Source of the DNA: Hermodice carunculata
Taxonomy: Eukaryota; Annelida; Polychaeta; Eunicida; Amphinomidae
Direction of reading: 5' to 3'
Length of the DNA stretch: 64,000 nucleotides
NCBI GenBank assembly: GCA_964020975.1
Contig: CAXHWN010002588.1
Span: 2,000,310-2,064,309 of the forward strand
Part shown: piece by piece, positions 13,465 to 27,112 of the stretch
Layout of the letters: the number at the start of each line of letters is the position of its first letter
Numbering within the stretch: position 1 is the first letter of the stretch
Translations under genes and position numbers: made by a program
Notes under the pieces: model-generated
The model's input: only the letters and a program-made list of their open reading frames with translations
Told to the model about the DNA's origin: nothing
Database searches by the model: none

Positions 13465-15010
13465 TGTGTATCTTAAGTATTTGAACGTGTTATTTATGAT
13501 GTCTTGAATGAGTACTTAATGTGCAATAAACTGTCGATTCCTAAAACCTCGAGCTTTAAAACAATTAATTCGACTGTGAATCAGCTAGTTAAATCTTTTC
13601 ATGATATTTATAATAGTCTGGAACGTAGACATCAGGAAAGAATTGCATTACTTCAATATTCTAAGGTCTGTGACTGAGTTGCCATGATGTTTTTATTTTC
13701 TAACAACTTTGGTCCCCAGGAACCGGCTTTAGGTTTATTAAACAGTTGCTTGCCCAAGCAAATTCGAAGGGCAAATACAGATGGCCACTACACGGACTGG
13801 GTCCCAGTGGCCGAGGTACCCTAGGGGCCTATCCTTGACTCTCTATTATGTTTAAGATACACCATCAATATTACGCATGACAAATCTTGCAATATCAAAC
13901 TTTTTTATGACGATACTCGTGTGTGTTTTTTTTTTAAATTAAACATGACACACATATATCAGCGACCAACATCAATACTGACTTCAATAAGACTACCCTC
14001 TGGGGCAGATGTTCGAAGGTCATGCTTAAGGCCATAAAACTTATCGCCTTGTTATTCTCTTTCAAATGGCGTGAAGGTGATCAGTCTTCGTTATACTTAG
14101 ATGGAACCCCTATGACTGATGTGAGCGTTCATGCTCATTTGGGTACATTTATCTCTGCGAACTTATCAACGGAATATCCACATCACTTGCATCATCAAAA
14201 TGATTGTGTAGACGTTTATACAAAATCTAGAAAAGTCTTAATAGATTACTACAATGGTTGTACCAATACTAGCATATAATTGTGTCGTACTTGACAGTGG
14301 TACTACTGGTTTAGCCACGTTCGTAGAATCTGTTCGATATGAAGTTGCACGGATCTGCACATGGGCATTTTCGCGTATTCCACCTGTACAATTACCAAGG
14401 GAACTGGTTGGACACGACAAGAAAAGACCTCAAACTTTTATTTTATAGAATGTATCTGACCAAAATTCTGGGGACCGAACAAATACAGCGAACCCTAATA
14501 TGTTCAATAGTTAATTCCTTTCATAAGATAAATAAGATTTTTTTATGTTTTGCAAATTCCTTTCTCCCGTCATCAATTTGTCTCTGAAACGATTTACCGT
14601 CATGTGTTCGCACATCAATGTATTCCTACGAACTCAAAATCAAATTTAAAATACTTTCTAGTTGCTTATTTGAAACCAAATTACGATCTCTTGTTTCAAG
14701 TAACAGGTTTCAAAATATATGCCATGCACAATTACGCTTGAAACACTTTTGTTTGAACTCTTGCCATTACAAAATAAACAATTACTTCAGTACCATGAAA
14801 ATAATGTTCATATCCGTGCGAAGGCATGTGATTGTTTTATAAATTTACTCAAATGAACGTCAGCATGAACAGATTTTGAGCAAAGAAAACAAAGTTCACT
14901 CGAGGTTTGCAGATAGTGTCCGTTTGTATTTGCCTCAATTGTGCGAGAAAATCTCGGCCTACACGTTAATTTGCCTTGGGGACTAGCGATTGTACGATCT
15001 ACAAATTGAT
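13465..15010 (+). mobile_element. LINE pol fragment, CR1-like, heavily decayed
   Basis: Successive + strand frames give RT pieces: LVKSFHDIYNSLE near 13590, TDGHYTDWVPV near 13780, NIKLFYDDTRV near 13890 (YDDT in place of FADDT), AIKLIALLFSF near 14030, and VHAHLGTFISANLS near 14130. The C-terminal region follows, with VESVRYEVARICTWAFSR near 14320 and RFQNICHAQLRLKH near 14710. Numerous stops and frame changes show it is dead. It starts within the RT domain and points away from the minus-strand piece at 13178-13425. Confidence 0.83.
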
Positions 15011-16032
15011 GCATTACTACTCCAACTTAGATGTTGATTCTGCTTAAGCAAGACGAGAGAAAATGCTGGACCTTAATTTACAAACTATATGGAAAAGATG
15101 ACGCAAAGTTATGTTTGTTTCTATTTTTTTACACATTAGAAGAATTTCGGGATTTTCTCAAATTTGAGACCAATTGTTATGGTTGTTTTATCTATCGCAC
15201 CAGCAAAATCGAATACCTTTATGACCTTGTGTGAACAAGTTATAATTTTTTTTAAATTATTGCCACAACTTGTCTATATTTTGAGGTTAATTTTGTTATT
15301 AGGAACAACTGATCAATATGATCACCAGTCCAAATTCTATCAGCAGGCACATGTAAACGAATGAATACATTTGGCATACGTGAATGAGCTCTCTGTATTT
15401 TTGTTGAAAATCTGTTCACGTAGATGTACAGGTAATCGCTTTTCTTAGAATATCTGAAACTTCTTATTCACAAATCCTCCCCCCCAAATATGTGTCCGTG
15501 ATAATTAAATGTCCGACAGGAAAAAATCTGTTGGAGGCTCTTTGTCGTGTTGTTATACGGGGCGTTAATCCTCCAAATAAGGATCTACCCAATAATGTTA
15601 ATGAAGAAATGTGTGAGGCTGTCTAAGGTCACATTGTAAAATCCGGAAGATTTCATATCTGGGGTTACTGTTTTGCCACCACTCTGTACATTTATGCATT
15701 AATTACTAGGCTAATATTCATCTCTATTACTGAAAACATGAAGCACATCAGCATCTTATATAACATGTTGTAACTAATCTGTATACTGTAGTCTTCAACT
15801 TTCTTTTTATTCCTCTGTGTGTCATGTACATAACAGTGTATCCCTCTTGAATGTTCAGGGAAACCTTTTTCAGTACCATATTGATTGATACTTTGGCGAT
15901 CCAGTCTAAATGAATATGTTCGAAACAATCAACTGATAAGGTTATCATGCCGCCTCGTCTTTGAACAGAAGTCACTTTGTCCACCTTTACATTTCCAGGT
16001 TCCTCTGGTGACATACTCTTGACACTTCTGAA
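15011..16032. other. Upstream flank of the AEPT gene; no recognised element
   Basis: No exon or repeat family was recognised. The frame of exon 1 is closed by a TGA at 16009-16011, which supports the ATG at 16033 as the first possible start in that exon. No convincing TATA box can be singled out in such AT-rich DNA, so the promoter is unplaced. Confidence 0.5.
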
Positions 16033-16210
16033 ATGATGTCAAAGTTATTCAGAGCAGGGCTGCAGTATGCGGGCAATATAAACCCAAACATCAACTCCCT
16101 ATTGGCTCGCAGTGCGCTTGCTAGCCAGTCATTTAAGCCCGAACTTGCCGCTTCGGTTGGTGGCCTTACGCACACTTTCCTGTCAGTCAGGCTCAATAAT
16201 ACTACACCAG
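16033..16210 (+). CDS. AEPT exon 1 (proposed): start and mitochondrial-type leader
   Basis: ATG ATG opens a frame of 59 codons plus one base, ending CCAG before GTAAGT, a perfect donor. The first 36 residues have Lys4, Arg7, Arg26 and Lys35, many Ser, Ala, Leu and Asn, and no acidic residue until Glu37, which fits a cleavable mitochondrial presequence. Splice phase 1 matches exon 2. It lies 13.7 kb before exon 2, so membership rests on phase, donor quality, leader character and the lack of a start in exon 2. It could instead belong to an unrecognised gene. Confidence 0.55.
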
Positions 16211-18549
16211 GTAAGTACTCATATCATCTAGAAATATAGAAAGTTTTCCTAAAACGGATGACCCACATGAAAGAAACCATAATTCTTCAGCACCTAGGTA
16301 TCCCAGCTCGGCCTCTAACTGGTCATAGCATGTTTTTTCTAATATCATTAAGAGCTGAACAATGAAATAGAAAATGAGCTAAATCTGTCTTGTTATTTTA
16401 CACAAATTACAAGTCCAGCCTGCTATTCCACATCTTCCAGTTTTTCCTTGATGCCTAAGCAACCTGTACGTGCTTTGAACATCAGTTGTGTTGCGTGAAG
16501 ATCGTTCATATTAAACAGCTAACCTTCCCCAAATGCATATCTTTTCATCGACTTGTTCCAAGACAGTAAAATGCTGTGATCTATTTCCTTGTGAAACAAT
16601 TTTTGTACGTTTTATTGCTTAGTTACATATATGGCTCCAGCGAACACTCACTTTCTTTTGTAAAGGCACGATCTAAACAAACATTTTTCAACATGTCATG
16701 GGCTCTAGATGAAAGGTTATGGTTATGCCTTGGTAGTTGTTGAGATTTTCTTTGTTGCCAATTTACCCAGTGTATGAATTAAGAAAGGGTCACCATACTT
16801 AAGAAACTCATCAGGAATAATGTCTATACCGCACGCTTTACCATTTCTGAGTTTTCGGATTGCATTTTCAACTCCACCAAAATCTATATGATGTCGCCCA
16901 GTGTCACTGGTGTTTGACTGTTAATTAATGTTTGTGTCATATTATCGTTACAAGCGGCGCAGTCACTCTTGCGATCAGTGCCAAGACCTTCCCAGCAATT
17001 CCTACTGAGTTTTCAAATTTCCTTAGGGTCGTCAATGATTCCTGTAATATATGTCAAATCTAGAATTCAAACAAGATTCTCATTGTTATCATTTGGTCCT
17101 TTTAACATACGCCAGTTTGCTCTTGTATTTTTTGGAACCCTTTTTGAGAATTTAATGTTATTGTATTTGTGTCTTTTGGTCCAGAACCACTTCCTAGTAG
17201 TCATTTCCCTGTTCCGCAGTCGGAACGCTTTACTCTCCATATGCTAACCTGTCCCTGTCTAACCTATACACATATGGAAGTACCATTGTCCATATTGCAC
17301 ACGTTCCTCTGTAAAATTTTGACATTACCTGTACATGTCTCTATGAGTTGCGGCTCCTTGTCTAAGCTAAATATTCAGCAAAGAGAATCCACATAATAAT
17401 GAATAAATATGAACGTGGCATATGATGAATTATCTAAATATGTGAAGTTTTGCTTATAAATGCAGAGGTTCATTATAAAGAAGAAAACCTGTCAAACAAA
17501 CCATAATTACTAAATGTGTATGGTACAGGTTCAGATAAGAACAATTTAACCTACCCCTGAACCAATATGTACCCTTTCTAGCTGAATAGCTTATCCCAGT
17601 TATGGCTGTTTTTGGTTTAATTTGTTCTTGAATCTCGTGTTTTCTCGTGAGATACTCTTCCCAAATACCTTGTAGAAGGTTTGCGTCACCCGGATAACCA
17701 GTAGCTGTTTAATCTATTTGCAATTTTTCTACTTTTTATCAACTTTCCTATTTCAGCATCCCATAATCTGTTTGTTCATTGTAATGGTCTTTACACCTGT
17801 AATGTGTTCGACCACACCATGAACAATATTCTCTATGATGACAAAGCTTCATTCACCGTGTAACACTTATTGCAATCCCGATTCTTTAAATGCATCGATA
17901 CTTCATTTCAGTTACATATACATATCATATTGCCAAAATATACTGCTGCCACACTGGACCCGGGTTTGACCCGAGATAATGATTTGGGAAGTACCTGGTG
18001 TAAGTTAATTCGAGATAATTTGCCACACTACTGCCTGATCTCCCGAGGTGGTTCCAATTGCATTCAGGCTGTTGTGGCCACACTGTATGTGCTAACCCGA
18101 GACAGGGCAAGAATTTCCTGAGCTGATGTCAGATGGCAGCTGTTTATCTTATCAGCCAGGTCACTGTTACCAGATACGCCCCCTGTGGAGCCCATCCCCA
18201 GTCAAGATCTCGGGATAAACCCTCATTCTCCAGCGTTTGCCTGGAACATCAACTCGATATCATCCCATGGTGAAATTTCATAGTGTTGCAGAGTTTCTCG
18301 AGTTAATCTGGAAATGAACGCAAGATACTTGCCCAGTGTGGCAAGGGTAATAGACATGTTCATTTGCGCTTATGATCATGGACACTTCGTTATAGATGTT
18401 AATGCAAACATAGCAAATGTAACTTTTGACAATATGGCAAAATTGTGATTATCTAGATTGCATCACCTGCATACCCTTTAGAAAGATCTCCTGGTTCTTA
18501 CTGTCTTCTTAAGATTATTTGAACAACAGCATGATTCACACTGCTGCTG

Positions 18550-18601
<52 letters not shown>

Positions 18602-18603
18602 CA

Positions 18604-18642
<39 letters not shown>

Positions 18643-19668
18643 TGTTGTCTTCACCCAAACCAAATAACCAATAAATGATCTCTCCATTGTACCTAATATT
18701 TTTGATCCAATAATATATGCTGACAACACAACTTTGATCAGCTCTTTACTTAATATTTAAAGATCTAATAACAATCAAAATGTAACACTCAACATAAACA
18801 TAGGATTAAGTAAAATAAGTAAGAGTATAAGACTTGATAAACCATCTTTCAACGAAAGCAAAACTAAATTCATGATGTTTCATTATCCGCAAAAAAATTG
18901 TCTCGATTCCTGAAATAGAAATAAACAACACAGTCATTGGATGTGTAAAAAAAAAGCGTTTCCTGTATATCATGATTGATGAACATTTAAGCTGGAACGA
19001 TCATAATTACAAAATTACTTCCAAGTTATCACAAACAATAGGTGTCATGAACAGAATAAAGGAGTTTCTCCCTACATTATTTACATTTTTCATAATTCGC
19101 TTGTGCTGCTACATTTGAGCTATGCATATTACTGTGGGGTCTTAAAAACATTAGAATTGCCCAAGTTAAAAAAGCACTATTCGAATAGTACATCATAGCA
19201 AATTTATTGCACACAAAGATCCTATTTTCAAGAATTTTAAACTGTTGAAACTAAATAATATTTATCTGTGACAGCAATCAAAATTCTATTTCAATTTTGT
19301 TAACAATGGATTGCCTGAATATTTCAGACATTTCCAGGTAAGATCTGCCTCTGCAATTAGTAACAAGAAATGGATTGAACTTGTTTTGAGTAAGATCAGA
19401 TTTGGTTTAAACATATTTTTATTACAATTCAAATAGTTTCATGTTACATTGGACAAGGTCCACAATATTATTCATATACCCAAAACAGAGGCAGCCCTAA
19501 AACAGACCCTTGGGGAAGACCAGCTTGGACTGAACTGATTTAGTTAGTATTAGGAAGTGGCTCAGACATGAAATTGTAGAAACTCTAAATAATGCTCCAG
19601 ATATTGTGGTGAACAAAGTCCACACTCAAAACACAACAGTGTGTGCACATTATGCCAAACAGTATTTC

Positions 19669-19756
<88 letters not shown>

Positions 19757-20106
19757 TTACTTGCACCATAACTAATTGCTATGTTTGTAATGTTCCACAA
19801 CATCTATCACAGAAGTTCCAAACAAATAAAAGTTGTACATAAAAAAACTAATATTTTATAATAAAAACATTAATATTTACACTTTTGTATTTGTGTCTTT
19901 TTGTTTAGAACCACTTTGTAACAATTTACACCTCTGCATCTATCTTTTATACACTATATAGTGATACTGTGTATCATATCATATATTGTGTTTCAAGGTG
20001 GCTTTCATGCTAGCGTCTATAAATAACCTTAATGAGAGTCTCCTGGCCATGAAACTTGTTTAGGTATCATGATTTGTATAATTCAGGGGGGGGTCTTTTC
20101 TTTTTT

Positions 20107-20141
<35 letters not shown>

Positions 20142-23100
20142 CGTTTGTTTTTGTTTTGTTTTAATTAATTTTTTTTTGTATTGTCAAATAATAGAATATG
20201 AGTCTTGGGTGAAGGCATCATCGTTGGTAGTTGTGATGTTCTATGGTTTGTAAGACACCTGTCTTGAGGTTGTCTGGTGCTGCCACCTGTGGTCAATTCA
20301 TGTATTATCCAGGTTTCCAACATTAAAACCAGACTCTTGACAAGACAGCCATCTTACCGGGTTTTTTTAGATAGATTACATGGTGTCAGAAATCGTTAAA
20401 ATGGACAAGGACACATTATGGCAGGAGCATTGAACCTCAAGCCCCCAGCAAGGCTATCATTCGACAGTAATGTGGCAAAAAAAATTTGGAGAAGCTGGAT
20501 ACAAAGCTGGGACTTGTTTCCCACCACTTCAGAACTGAACAAGAAGACAGAAAGCGTGCAGTGTGCAACCTTCTTGCATGTGGCAGGAGCCCAGGCTCAG
20601 GAAATTTTCGACACATTTACCATACCAGAAGCTGACCAGAACAAAATAGAGACACTAAGAAAGCTATTTTTGACTATTGTGAACCCAGGAAAAACATTAC
20701 TGTTTGTCGATATACATTTAATACCAGACAACAGAAGAATGGAGGAAAGTTTTCAGAGCATCTAACAGCAATTAAGACATTGACAAAAGACTGTGAATAC
20801 AAGCAATGCAAAGAAGAGCTTTTCAGAGATAGAATAGTGGGTGGAATCAGTGACTCAAATGTATGTGAACGCATGATGCATATTGACACACTAACCTATA
20901 AGCAGGCTGTCGACATGTGCCTTACTGCTGCACTACAAATCAAGTCCATGTCATTGTGTGTTGAAAAACAAACACAGGAGGTTGCCATCATCAATCAGTA
21001 TAAGAAAAAGGGGAAAGGAAAAGTGACTAAGCCTGGATTTCGCAAACAGGGAAGGTGTGAAAACTGCCCATACAGTCATGCTGAAGGTTGCTATCCGGCA
21101 AAGAACAAGTCATGTGCAAAGTGTGGGAAACTTAACCACTTTGCCGCTAAGTGCATATCGATGCCTACAGAAGGCCCAAGACATCCTGCAGTGCGAGAAG
21201 TCACCCAACACCCTTCCGGAGGAGACGCCCGTGATGAGCTGTATAGTGATAATGACATTGGTGCCTATGGAGGTGCAATGGATGAGTTCACAATAGACTC
21301 TATAACTGACGAGATTTGAACTGCCAATGTGGAAGGCAACACGAGCGCACAAGAATGTGTGTTACAAAGCATCCCAGTTAAATTCAAGCTGGACTTTGGG
21401 TCTCAAGTCAACATAATTCCATATACAGTATATCACACACTGCCTGATAAGTGTAAGCTACTTCATGATAGCAATGTGACCCTAAGATCCCTAGATAACC
21501 ACAAAATAACACCCTTCGGCCAAATAAACATAGACCTTAAGGTAAATAAACAGGTGTACCCCCAGGTCCTATTTCAAGTTGTTAAGGGTCGTGAATCTCC
21601 CATACAAGGCAGATAGAGCTGTGAGGTTTTGAGCCTCCTGATACATATTTTGGGAGACCAGATTGTAAACGTTGATTCCACATCCATAAGCCCAAGTCCG
21701 TCTGTCAACCCTTCAGCCCCACTCCAGGTACCCCCATACGAAGTACACTTGGCCTCAGAGACCAAAAAGACCGCCAATAGGAGTGCAGGTAAGACACTTG
21801 CCCCTGTTACAGTCAAAATTGTTCAACGGAACCCATGTGCTGAAAAATTGGTAAGAGACAATGTGGATATGTTCCAGTGTCTGGGTTGGCTGAAAAACCA
21901 AGAGTACCACATGAACTTAAAAGCCAATGCAACACCTGTACAGAACCCCCTTCATACTATTCTGACAAGATTCGGAACCAAGTAAAGGCAGAATTAGATT
22001 GAATGGAAGAGCCTGGTGTTGTTACTAAAGAAACGAGTACAACAGACTGAGCAAAGTCCATTTCTGTTGTCACCAAATCCAATGGTGACATACGGGTGTG
22101 TCTTGATCCACGAGACCTTAATGACCAAATAAGGTGGGAACATTATCCCATGCCAGTAATAGAGGACATCATTGCCCATATGCCTGACGCCAAAGTGTTT
22201 TCAGAATTTGATGCTTCCAGCGGGTACTGGCAACTGGTTTCAGCCAAGACAGTTCCACGTTACCAATGTTTAATACCCCATTTGGCCGGTATTGATACTT
22301 GGTACTTTCTTTTGGAATATGCTCAGCGGGAGATATGTGGCAACTTGCCATGACTGATATATTTAGAGATTTAGAGGGATACAAGATCTTAATTGATGAT
22401 GTACTATTGTAGGGCAATTCAGAAGCCCAGCACAATAACCGTTTGGAAAAGTTCCTTAGCCGCGCTAGCAGTGTGAGCATAAAGTTCAACACAAAATCAA
22501 TCATTAGTACTGATAGGGTAAAACATGTGGTTCATGTTCTATCAAGCCAAGGATTGTCACCCAGCAATAAGCGTGTGGAGGTAATTTTGAAAAGTCCTGA
22601 TCCACACAACTTAGATGAGCTGTGAACATTCTAAGGAATGATGACATATCTGGGGAAATTTATTCCCAACATGTCTGAAATCACAGCACCACTGCGCCAA
22701 TCGACTCAAAAGGGAATAGCATGGCGTTGGGACAGTAAATATTCCAGCGCAGTGCAGAAATTGAAGGAATTGGTCACGAGAGCACCAGTCCACAAGTTGT
22801 CTGACGTGAATAAGCAGGTGACCCTAGCAACAGACGCAAGTAACCATGGTTACGGTGCCCTCATTATGCAGGACATTGCACCATTGGCATATGCGTCTCG
22901 CAGACGGAATGCTGTAGAAACTATGTACGTGGTCATACAGAAAGAAATGTGTGCCATACAGTGTGTATGCCACAAATTTCATGACCATGTATTCGGACAC
23001 CGTACAGTCATAATCACAGACCACTGTCCCTCATTGGAACTTTTCAGAAACCACCACACAAACTCAGTCCTAGATTGCTACGTATGCGCATGCATCTGCT

Positions 23101-24770
23101 AAGGTATGACCTTGAAATTGTATGGAAGCCAGGTCATGAAATGTTTGTGCTAGATGCCTTGAGTCGCAATTTACCTCAAACCACTCCAACAGAAAGTGAG
23201 TTTGACAATACACTTGAAGTGAACTTGATAATCAGCCAACTGCTAGTAACCAAAAACAGGCTACAAGAGATACGAGCTGAAACTGCTTCAGATAGAGTGC
23301 TACAAGTGTTGAAACGGCAAATCTTAAATGGATGGCCTGTAGATCGTAGCAAAGTACCGACCATCATAACCCCATACAACCAGTTCAGAGATAGGTTTCC
23401 AACATTAAAACGAGGCTCTTGAGAAGACAGCCATCTTGTCGTGTTTATTGATGCATGCCACCGCCGTTTTTAAAATACATTACAGGAGAGCAATTTGTGA
23501 GATGATTTATCAAATTTTGAACAAGCATGTTTTTAATAACATTTGGTGTGGGATGTTTCTCCGTCAAAAGTTTATAATTGACGGCAAAAATAAACTTGTT
23601 GCGTCACATTTATCTCTCCCATTTTGGAATTTTATCGGAGAACAGCATCCCTCTTTGTTTGTTTCAATACATTGCTCGGCAACTATCGGAAATGGAAGAT
23701 CTTTCGGTTATCGTAGGCAACTTAAGTACCGTATTTGAATCGATGACCCCGTTACTTCTAATGATTTTCCAAATATAGATACTATCATTAAGTGAGACTA
23801 ATTTATACGTCGGAAATATCAACACACATCAAATTCAGCCCATCAGAGGAGAGTATCTGAGTATACAAAAATAGAACATACTTTGGTCTTTCCCACGGTA
23901 CCAACTATTCCAGACATTTGAAACAAACATGGCCCTACGCCATTGAAAGATTGGCAACGGCCAAACACTCCTTTGTCAGGCATGGACTGATCTTGTCATT
24001 CAGTTCCTTCATTGGTCGGCTTGACAACCAACAAGTTCACTCTGGATGTTATAGGCCTACATAGGCCCATTCAAGGCACGGGCATTCTCTTCTGGTTTCC
24101 TTTCCCAATCTGTTTCTAAAAGGACACATTGTCATTAAAATGACAACATAATTTGTTATTATATGGATGGGTAAAGGCCTACAACACGACCTCATATAAG
24201 TTGGGGATGGTGGGAAGGGAGTCTGAACCAAACAAATATGCCTAGAAAATAATTACATTATATATTACACATCAGGTCCTAGGCTAATGAAGAGGCCTTG
24301 TCTTGAGCAGATGAAATGTTGTCATCCTCCTCTGGACACAGATGATGCCCATGTGGGGCCAAAGCGGAGAGCGTCAGTGTTATTTCTCTCACTTCCAATT
24401 TTCAAGGTACTCTTGATTTTTTTTCTTTTTCATCTCAAAGCTTTTTTATCCGTTTTAATCACAACACTTAATATTTGTGGGTAACATCCAATTTGGATAG
24501 CTCTCAAACATTCTTTACGAATGAACTAAGTTTGGTGTTTTTTCCTTTCATCAGCCAAGTGAAAGGGACTGGAAGAAATATCAGAATTACTAACATCGGG
24601 CAAAAGTAACATTTACACAAATCAAACTGGGTACATTATTAATATTTCCAATGAAACAAAAAACGCTTTATTATTATTTGCAACTACCTTCACTTTGTTG
24701 TATTTTGAAAATTCAGTTTTCCTAACTCCCATCTGTCTTATATGGTGTATTGATGTTACAGTGACCAGTG

Positions 24771-24802
<32 letters not shown>

Positions 24803-24826
24803 CTTTTTTGGGGGGTGGATGTTCTG

Positions 24827-24857
<31 letters not shown>

Positions 24858-27058
24858 GTGCCGTAAATGCGCAAGCCCACATATAAAACGTTCTCGATCA
24901 TGATGTACATTGTTGTTGGCATTTCGCTTCCTCTTTGTTTCTGCCTTTGGGAGCTCCTACTGGCTGGCCAGGCACATATTACATTTTGGCGAAAACTAGT
25001 CATATAGTCATCAGATACACAAGATTTGTGGAACGGTGCCTGAACGAGGCATTATGTAGTCAGCAAAGCACTAGGACTGATGACGTCATTTTACGTCGCT
25101 TGTCTGCCATCGGATGTAATCTGTAGACCCCAATAAAATACTAAAGGGCTGTGTGAAAAGTTCTTGCTCAGCTGACCTCAGCTTGTTCACAAAATCAAAG
25201 TTGCAACTGAATAGACCCGTGTTAAGCTTTAGCTTAGTTCATATGCCACTTACAAGTATTTCCAAAATTAACCTAAAGAAAAATTCATTAAATATACATA
25301 TTTTACCGGAGTATGAGAAATTGAAGAATATCAAGGAAGACTCTAAAAAGAACATTGCTACTTGGTGGAGAAAATAAATGATACTGAGCATTAGAATGCC
25401 GTTTGACTTACATAGTAATCAATAGGGAAGGTGCATTTACCGGTAGGTACATGAGTCGAAAAATCATTAAAGATCAAGAATCCACAGCAGTGCCACATAG
25501 TGAACAACTTTGTTTGACCCTCTCACAAGAAACACGTCCACAAAGCTTCAACTTAATCTGAGTGACCGTTCGGGAAAGAAGCTGAAAATAGCAAAAACAC
25601 ACAAAACATCATAAAAATCGGACAAAAATTGCAGCACCACCTGGTGGACTAACTAAGAACAAGGAGTCCCTAGAAGTGCCCATGTGTTATAGGAAAGCAA
25701 TTGGATGAGTGGTTTCGCAGAAGAAGATTTTTAAAATTTCCCACCAAAAAGAACCCCAAAAATCATCAAAAATCCAAAGTTAGGTTTGAAGTGAATCTGG
25801 ACGACTGTTTCAGAGAAGAAGACAAAAATGTGAATTTGCATTAGAACACCCAGGAATCCAGAGCAGTGATATATAGTGAAAACTTTGTTTGACCCTTTCT
25901 AAGGAAAATATAGAGTGAGTAACTATTTTCTTTCACGAAGGATCGTTGTTGGTGGGTAAAATCTTGAGCGACCGCAGGTCACCAGTGATTTTTCACACCA
26001 ACAACGATCCCAAGCTATGTGCGCCGCGTTATTCCATTTTTAATTCGGTTTTCATCGCAAAAATATGCATAAGCCTACTTTTAATCCCGACCTAGTGTGC
26101 CGTGATTGTTTACGTTCGTCATAGCTGTTTAATACAAACAGAAATTTAACAAACCTAAATCTGTAAGCCCATGTACCGTTTCAACACTATCAAGTCCGAT
26201 ATTCTAAGAGCAAAGTCCTATCCCGTACCATTTTACAGAAAAACTGCATAGTTCTGAACTATTATAGCAAATTAATTTGTAAAAGGAAATATCAAATTTA
26301 TGAAATTTGAAATTTAGAAGAAAGTTTTAGGCTTTACTAGCCCTTATAACAGGAGCCAGCGCAAGACTTGTTTCGGTGCCATTAATCCCCCGGACAAGTC
26401 ATTCTGCTAACTGACGGCACCATGTTTGCGTTTCCAATACAAACATCCCGAGCTGATGTGCTACGGAATAAAGCCACCTCGTGTGCGACGTATAATCAGA
26501 CATCCTCCGTGCACTACGTCATTGATTCAGGTGCGCTACAATTTAGTTGTAACAATGTTTAGCTCATGTGATCTACTGTGAGTTTCACTATAGAAAATGA
26601 TGATTCACCCTCAGACATAGAATAAAAAATTATATATTGTTCTTGGACAAAAAATCACGTATGTGCCAGAAAAGTAATAATTTACTCCTGCATGGCGGTA
26701 GATTAACAAATAAAATAATGTATATCCTTTTAAATTTTACGTGCACTCGGAATATATATATACTGAACGTTGGTGTTTATGTTGGTCGAACTTGTACACA
26801 TGTTAATCTATCATTCACGCCTATGGTTACGCAAAAGATATATTTTAAAGGTAAAATATATCAAATTTTGACTTCATCTGAGGAACGAAAATAGAAAAAA
26901 GACTCTTCCTGGCATCTTTTGCGACAGCCGGGAACCAGAAAAAGGGACCATAATTTAAAGGAACCGGCGGCTCGTGTTAACTTGGCGTACAGGTTTGGTT
27001 TTATTTTCTAAATTGTGGTAAAAAAAAACCTGAGCAATAAGAAACTGAATAGTTGGTG

Positions 27059-27112
<54 letters not shown>

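Larger units (their letters stand above)
20311..23447 (+). mobile_element. Ty3/gypsy-type LTR retrotransposon (fossil)
   Basis: The parts are seen in order: LTR-like repeat; primer-binding site TGGTGTCAGAA (tRNA-Leu type) at 20381; Gag (from 20418) with zinc-knuckle Cys/His residues near 21050-21155; aspartic protease region with [11 protein letters not shown] near 21390; reverse transcriptase (about 22040-22450); RNase H with [13 protein letters not shown] near 22830; the region after RNase H to about 23422; and a second copy of the LTR-like repeat. No integrase was recognised. It is broken, with several breaks. The two repeat copies differ at about one site in nine, so it is old. Gag, primer site and RT resemble the Mag/SURL-like branch, but this is only by eye. 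Confidence 0.88.

Noticed and set aside
18685-19640. One LINE with a twin-priming 5' inversion
   Set aside because: The inverted RT piece lies on the 3' side of the + strand piece; a 5' inversion should lie on its other side.
24773-24857. Poly-T pair as tails of two processed pseudogenes
   Set aside because: No retrocopied gene sequence is visible on either side.
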